Source: Candidatus Latescibacterota bacterium (GTDB lineage Bacteria > Latescibacterota > Latescibacteria > Latescibacterales > Latescibacteraceae). From it: a stretch of 8,650 nt of DNA. This document shows positions 5,618-8,650 of the stretch, piece after piece. The stretch is taken from assembly GCA_018656855.1 (NCBI GenBank), contig JABHYP010000643.1, positions 1 to 8,650 on the forward strand, given 5' to 3'. Positions within the stretch are counted from its first letter, which is position 1; each line of letters opens with the position of its first letter. Below the pieces are notes generated by a model. It searched no databases. It had not been told where the DNA came from and saw nothing but the letters and a program-made list of their open reading frames with translations. The position numbers and the translations under genes are program-made.

Positions 5618-6637
5618 TTAATCTGACTGGTCCATATTTACGTAACCCATAGCACCGATGACACGGATTGCCTTGGGGGGACATACCTCAAGACACAACC
5701 CGCAGCCAATACATGCCTTTGGGTCGATACTGTGTATTTCACCCTGTTCACCAGTAACACAATTCTTAACCGGGCACACCTCACCGCACTTTCCATGTCC
5801 TTTACAGTTATTCTTATCAATGACCATATAGGGGCGTTTGGGAGCAAGATCAATATATGAATTTGTCGGGCATTTGTAATGAGCAAGAACAAGATTCATT
5901 GAGGCATTATAATTAATCGAGGGGAGGCTGTCCTTCATCTCGATTTCATCGCTTTCTGTAACCTTGACACAAATACTGCATCCGATACAACCGACCGAAC
6001 ACGCCTCTTTGACAGCCTTACCTTTTTCATGTGACGAACACGCCAGGTATATGGATACAGTATCCTGCAAAAGAGTAAAAAGGTGTTTCGGGCATGTACG
6101 AACACATGCTCCGCATGCAGTGCATTTTTCCCTGTCGACAACGGGAAGTCCATCCTCTCCCATTGTCAGCGCATCGAATTTGCATACACCTACGCAGGAA
6201 CCGAAACCAAGACACCCGCTGTTACACGCTTTTGGTCCGCCTGCGAGAAGAACTGCAACACGGCAATCCTCAATCCCGTCATATATATACTTATCCTTAG
6301 CTTTGTCTTTTGAGCCGGCACAGTGGAGATAGGCAATTTGTCGAACTGTCTTTACTTCCTCAAGTCCGAGAAGCTCGGAAATCTCCTGGATAACCTGGTT
6401 TCCACCCGGAGCACAGAGAGTCACTGAAGCGTCCTCACCTATAATAGCACCGGCGTATGCCGCACATCCGGCATATCCGCAGCCACCGCAGTTGGCGCCG
6501 GGAAGAATTTCAATCAACTGTTCAACTCTCGGGTCAATCTCGACAGCGAACCGCCTTGAAGCAAAAGCAAGTCCGGCTCCCAGGATAAAGGAAATGCTTC
6601 CAAGGCTGACAAGTGTGTAAAGAAAAACAGGATTCAT
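5618..6637 (-). CDS. rnfB: RnfB, iron-sulfur subunit of the Rnf complex, long form with altered ferredoxin motifs
   Basis: RnfB is the subunit thought to take electrons from, or give them to, ferredoxin in the ion-translocating ferredoxin:NAD oxidoreductase. Residues 5-27 form the membrane anchor. The Fe-S domain has Cys50, 53, 58 and 75 (NCGGCGYAGC). Cys106 and Cys125 follow, then Cys138/142/148/152 and a complete ferredoxin motif Cys172/175/178/182. Next is Cys213/217/220/223, with Thr227 where the fourth motif Cys is expected. The following motif region, YNASMNLVLAHYKCPT (243-258), keeps only Cys256; Ser246, Leu249 and Ala252 hold the other positions. Two more motifs end the protein: Cys278, His281, Cys284, Cys288 (plus Cys293) and complete Cys309/312/315/319. 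At 339 residues it is of the long, clostridial-like type. It is the last rnf gene, 15 bases after rnfA, with a weak ribosome site. Family identity is firm; the cluster count is uncertain. Confidence 0.95.
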   Translation of the reverse strand: MNPVFLYTLVSLGSISFILGAGLAFASRRFAVEIDPRVEQLIEILPGANCGGCGYAGCAAYAGAIIGEDASVTLCAPGGNQVIQEISELLGLEEVKTVRQIAYLHCAGSKDKAKDKYIYDGIEDCRVAVLLAGGPKACNSGCLGFGSCVGVCKFDALTMGEDGLPVVDREKCTACGACVRTCPKHLFTLLQDTVSIYLACSSHEKGKAVKEACSVGCIGCSICVKVTESDEIEMKDSLPSINYNASMNLVLAHYKCPTNSYIDLAPKRPYMVIDKNNCKGHGKCGEVCPVKNCVTGEQGEIHSIDPKACIGCGLCLEVCPPKAIRVIGAMGYVNMDQSD

Positions 6638-6652
6638 AATCTATAACAATCC

Positions 6653-7261
6653 CTATTTCAGAGCAAGTCCGCTGAAACCCATAAATGCCAGCGACATCAA
6701 ACTCGCCATGACAAAAGCTATCGGGATTCCTCTCAGCGGTCGGGGCAGATTGCTCATCTCAAATTTTTCACGCAATCCGGCCATGAGGACAAGAGCGATG
6801 GTGAAACCGATACCGGCGCCGAATCCCCTGACAAGGCTTTCAATAAAATTAAACTGTTCATCGATATTTAAAACCGCTACACCAAGCACCGCGCAGTTCG
6901 TTGTTATCAACGGAAGATAAATTCCCAGCGCATTATACATAACGGGCGACACTTTTTGAATTACCATTTCAACGAATTGAACCAGCGAAGCAATAACAAT
7001 AATAAAGGCAATAGTCCTCAGGTAACTCAAGTCAACACCGCCCAGAATATTAGTTTCCGGATTCAGGATATACATATAAATAATCCATGTCACCACAGAG
7101 GTAACGGTCATGACAAAGGTCACTGCAAATCCCATACCGATCGCCGAATCGAGCTTTTTGGATACACCTATGTAAGGGCAAATACCGAGAAACTTGGCGA
7201 GTACAAAATTATTTATAAAGATAACGCCTATGATAATGACAAAAAAACGTCCAATATCCAT
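6653..7261 (-). CDS. rnfA: RnfA, membrane subunit of the Rnf complex
   Basis: RnfA pairs with RnfE in the membrane core of Rnf, and the two together hold a [2Fe-2S] centre that passes electrons across the membrane. The 202-residue protein has six hydrophobic helices and close matches to E. coli RsxA: NNFVLAKFLGICPYIGVSKK (17-36), LRTIAFIIVIASLVQF (81-96), LPLITTNCAVLGVA (116-129) and a C-terminus ending LMSLAFMGFSGL. The expected cluster ligands are Cys28 and Cys123. It starts 10 bases after rnfE, and its ribosome site AGGAG (7269-7273) overlaps the rnfE stop region, consistent with coupled translation. Nothing in it is unusual. Confidence 0.97.
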   Translation of the reverse strand: MDIGRFFVIIIGVIFINNFVLAKFLGICPYIGVSKKLDSAIGMGFAVTFVMTVTSVVTWIIYMYILNPETNILGGVDLSYLRTIAFIIVIASLVQFVEMVIQKVSPVMYNALGIYLPLITTNCAVLGVAVLNIDEQFNFIESLVRGFGAGIGFTIALVLMAGLREKFEMSNLPRPLRGIPIAFVMASLMSLAFMGFSGLALK

Positions 7262-7271
7262 CTATTAGCTC

Positions 7272-7874
7272 CTAATCCTTACCGGTTTTACGCATGTCAA
7301 GCCAGTGAAAGAAAGCGAGAATATAACCAAGCGTTAAAAAAGCTCCCGGTGGAAGTATCATAACCAGCACAGGTTTGAAAGATAATGGCGCCACGGGAAA
7401 ACCATAAAATGTTCCATTGCCCAAAAGCTCTCTGATAGATGAAATAATCACAAGACTGAAGGTAAATCCTATGCCCATTCCTATACCGTCAATAACAGAA
7501 CGCGCGACTGTATTCTTTGATGCAAAAGCCTCGGCACGCCCGAGGATAATACAGTTCACGACAATCAAAGGCACAAAAATCCCAAGAGATTTATATAAAG
7601 CGGGATTATACGCCTGCATCAGCATTTCAACAATTGTCACAAACGTAGCAATTACTATAATATAAATCGGAATACGGATTTTCTTGGGAACGAAATTTCT
7701 AACCAGCGAGATAATAAAATTTGAACTTATCAGTACCGAGGTTGCCGCAATTCCCATGCCGATGCCGTTCTCGACCGATGTAGTAACCGCAAGCGTAGGA
7801 CACAGCCCAAGTGCAAGGCGGAAAACGGGGTTTTCCTTATATATACCCTTAGTAAATTCTTTCAGGATACTCAC
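7272..7874 (-). CDS. rnfE: RnfE, membrane subunit of the Rnf complex
   Basis: RnfE is the inverted-topology partner of RnfA in the Rnf membrane core. The 200-residue protein has the family marks LGLCPTLAVT (22-31), ENGIGMG (35-41), the NPALYKSLGIFVPLIVVNC stretch (90-108), GRAEAFAS and a late PPGAFLTLGY. Cys25 and Cys108 are the expected [2Fe-2S] ligands. The start is GTG 7874, sharing GTGA with the rnfG stop, and a strong GGAGG (7881-7885) lies 6 bases upstream. The overlap and ribosome site make this start secure. The usual six helices are visible, and no key residue is missing. Confidence 0.97.
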   Translation of the reverse strand: MSILKEFTKGIYKENPVFRLALGLCPTLAVTTSVENGIGMGIAATSVLISSNFIISLVRNFVPKKIRIPIYIIVIATFVTIVEMLMQAYNPALYKSLGIFVPLIVVNCIILGRAEAFASKNTVARSVIDGIGMGIGFTFSLVIISSIRELLGNGTFYGFPVAPLSFKPVLVMILPPGAFLTLGYILAFFHWLDMRKTGKD

Positions 7875-8443
7875 AACTCGCCTCCAAGCTTTCTCTGAAG
7901 TTCAAGAAGTCCCCTGTTAATCGCATCTGTAACCGCTCGTGAGGATATTGTTGCACCGGTTATAGAATCAATACCGCCGCCGTCTTTAATAACTCTGATA
8001 TTATCGGAGGCGGATTTTTCCTTAAACTGGCTTGTAAACCATGGTTCGGTTTCCCCGTGGCGGACTTCCTCGGTTTTTGCACCGAGCCCGGGAGTTTCCT
8101 GCTGAAACAGAATTTTCACACCGGTAATTTTATCGTCCAATACACCAACCATAATTTCAATAGTTGATGAATAGCCGCTTTCACGAGTGATAAAAATATA
8201 TCCGCCGGGTTCTGACTTCTGCGCATCCCGATATCCTATCCAGTAGAGAAAGTCGCTTCCTTCATTTTTCAATTCATAGCCGCCTACCATACCGGGGAGA
8301 ACCACCGCGCGGGCAGCATCTTCCGCGTCCATTTTATTCTGCCTTATTTGAGGAATGGTTTCAATATTAACAAACGCGAGAGCGCCGGCAGCAACCAGCG
8401 AATAAATCATGAGAATTGCACCAAGTTTCAGAATATCACGCAT
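7871..8443 (-). CDS. rnfG: RnfG, FMN-carrying subunit of the Rnf complex
   Basis: RnfG carries FMN bound covalently to a Thr on the outer side of the membrane and relays electrons between the membrane subunits and RnfD. The 190-residue product has one N-terminal helix (about 6-24) and then an FMN-binding domain with QQETPGLGAKTEE (114-126) and DSITGATISS (159-168). Thr165 in that motif is the predicted flavin attachment site and the natural target of the ApbE encoded at 1838-2866. A longer frame is open up to 8488, but ATG 8443 has AGG 5 bases upstream, gives a normal N-terminus and overlaps rnfD by only 8 bases. It overlaps rnfE by 4 bases. Confidence 0.96.
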   Translation of the reverse strand: MRDILKLGAILMIYSLVAAGALAFVNIETIPQIRQNKMDAEDAARAVVLPGMVGGYELKNEGSDFLYWIGYRDAQKSEPGGYIFITRESGYSSTIEIMVGVLDDKITGVKILFQQETPGLGAKTEEVRHGETEPWFTSQFKEKSASDNIRVIKDGGGIDSITGATISSRAVTDAINRGLLELQRKLGGEL

Positions 8444-8650
8444 TATTACCTGCTTTTCCAAAAATCTTCGGGCGAGTATAGCGATCAATTAAAGGAACCG
8501 TGAGGTTCATAAGCAAAATAGCAAAACTCACTCCTTCAGGATAACCTCCAAAAAGCCTGATAATCACAGTCAATAAACCGCAACCAAAACCGAATATTAT
8601 TTGCCCGAACGGCGTTATGGGACATGTAACCATATCTGTCGCCATGAAAA
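8436..8650 (-). CDS. rnfD: RnfD, membrane subunit of the Rnf complex (C-terminal part, cut by window edge)
   Basis: RnfD is a polytopic membrane protein related to NqrB that carries a covalent FMN and probably forms part of the ion path. Only the last 71 or so residues are present: FMATDMVTCPITPFGQ, a membrane helix region reading LTVIIRLFGGYPEGVSFAILLMN (broken here as LTVIIRLFGG then YPEGVSFAILLMN), then VPLIDRYTRP. These match the end of E. coli RsxD, including the ATDxVT and GGYPxGVAFA-type signatures. The flavinylated Thr of the family lies upstream of this part and is not visible. The frame stays open to the right edge, and the stop overlaps the rnfG start by 8 bases. By family gene order, rnfC should come next outside the window. 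Confidence 0.95.
   Translation of the reverse strand, partial: FMATDMVTCPITPFGQIIFGFGCGLLTVIIRLFGGYPEGVSFAILLMNLTVPLIDRYTRPKIFGKAGNNA

Noticed and set aside
8444..8488. Longer rnfG start at 8488
   Set aside because: It would overlap rnfD by 53 bases, adds an atypical N-terminus and lacks the ribosome site present before ATG 8443.

Overview
The window is bacterial, moderately AT-rich in its genes and strongly AT-rich between them, and every gene lies on the minus strand, so transcription runs from high to low coordinates. Ten protein genes can be recognised, two of them cut by the window edges. No RNA gene, insertion sequence or CRISPR array was seen. The gene set suggests an anaerobic or facultatively anaerobic Gram-negative-type bacterium: a complete Rnf ion pump with the long, cluster-rich RnfB, an ApbE flavin transferase, a Tat translocase and a long-chain polyprenyl synthase that could supply quinone tails. 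I cannot name the phylum from this sequence alone.

Region 1 (8650 down to 5618) holds the end of the rnf operon: rnfD (3' part), rnfG, rnfE, rnfA, rnfB. They are packed with short overlaps or gaps of 10 to 15 bases in the classical DGEAB order, so rnfC would be expected just beyond the right edge. Region 2 (5617 to 4203) has a 203-base AT-rich spacer with a good promoter, then tatC with an unusual N-terminal extension of about 170 residues. Region 3 (4202 to 1) opens with a 360-base spacer that contains an exact sigma-70 consensus promoter (TTGACA, 17 bases, TATAAT). It continues as a probable operon: long-chain polyprenyl diphosphate synthase, apbE, pdxJ and the 5' two thirds or so of a secD.

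The parts fit together around the membrane. Rnf couples ferredoxin:NAD oxidation-reduction to ion transport and needs covalently bound FMN on RnfG and RnfD. ApbE, encoded two transcription units downstream, is the enzyme that attaches FMN to such sites. TatC and SecD belong to the two protein export routes, PdxJ makes pyridoxine phosphate, and the prenyl synthase supplies lipid tails.

No wholly new system was found. The most unusual features are: (a) RnfB, in which several ferredoxin cysteine positions are changed (Thr227, Ser246/Leu249/Ala252, His281) while two further ferredoxin motifs sit at its C-terminus; (b) the unrecognised acidic N-terminal region of TatC; (c) a 26-codon open frame in the leader of the prenyl synthase gene that stops 7 bases before it; and (d) a His-to-Tyr change at a substrate-contact position of PdxJ. 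Several start codons are moved here to sites with better ribosome binding signals (pdxJ, tatC, rnfG).
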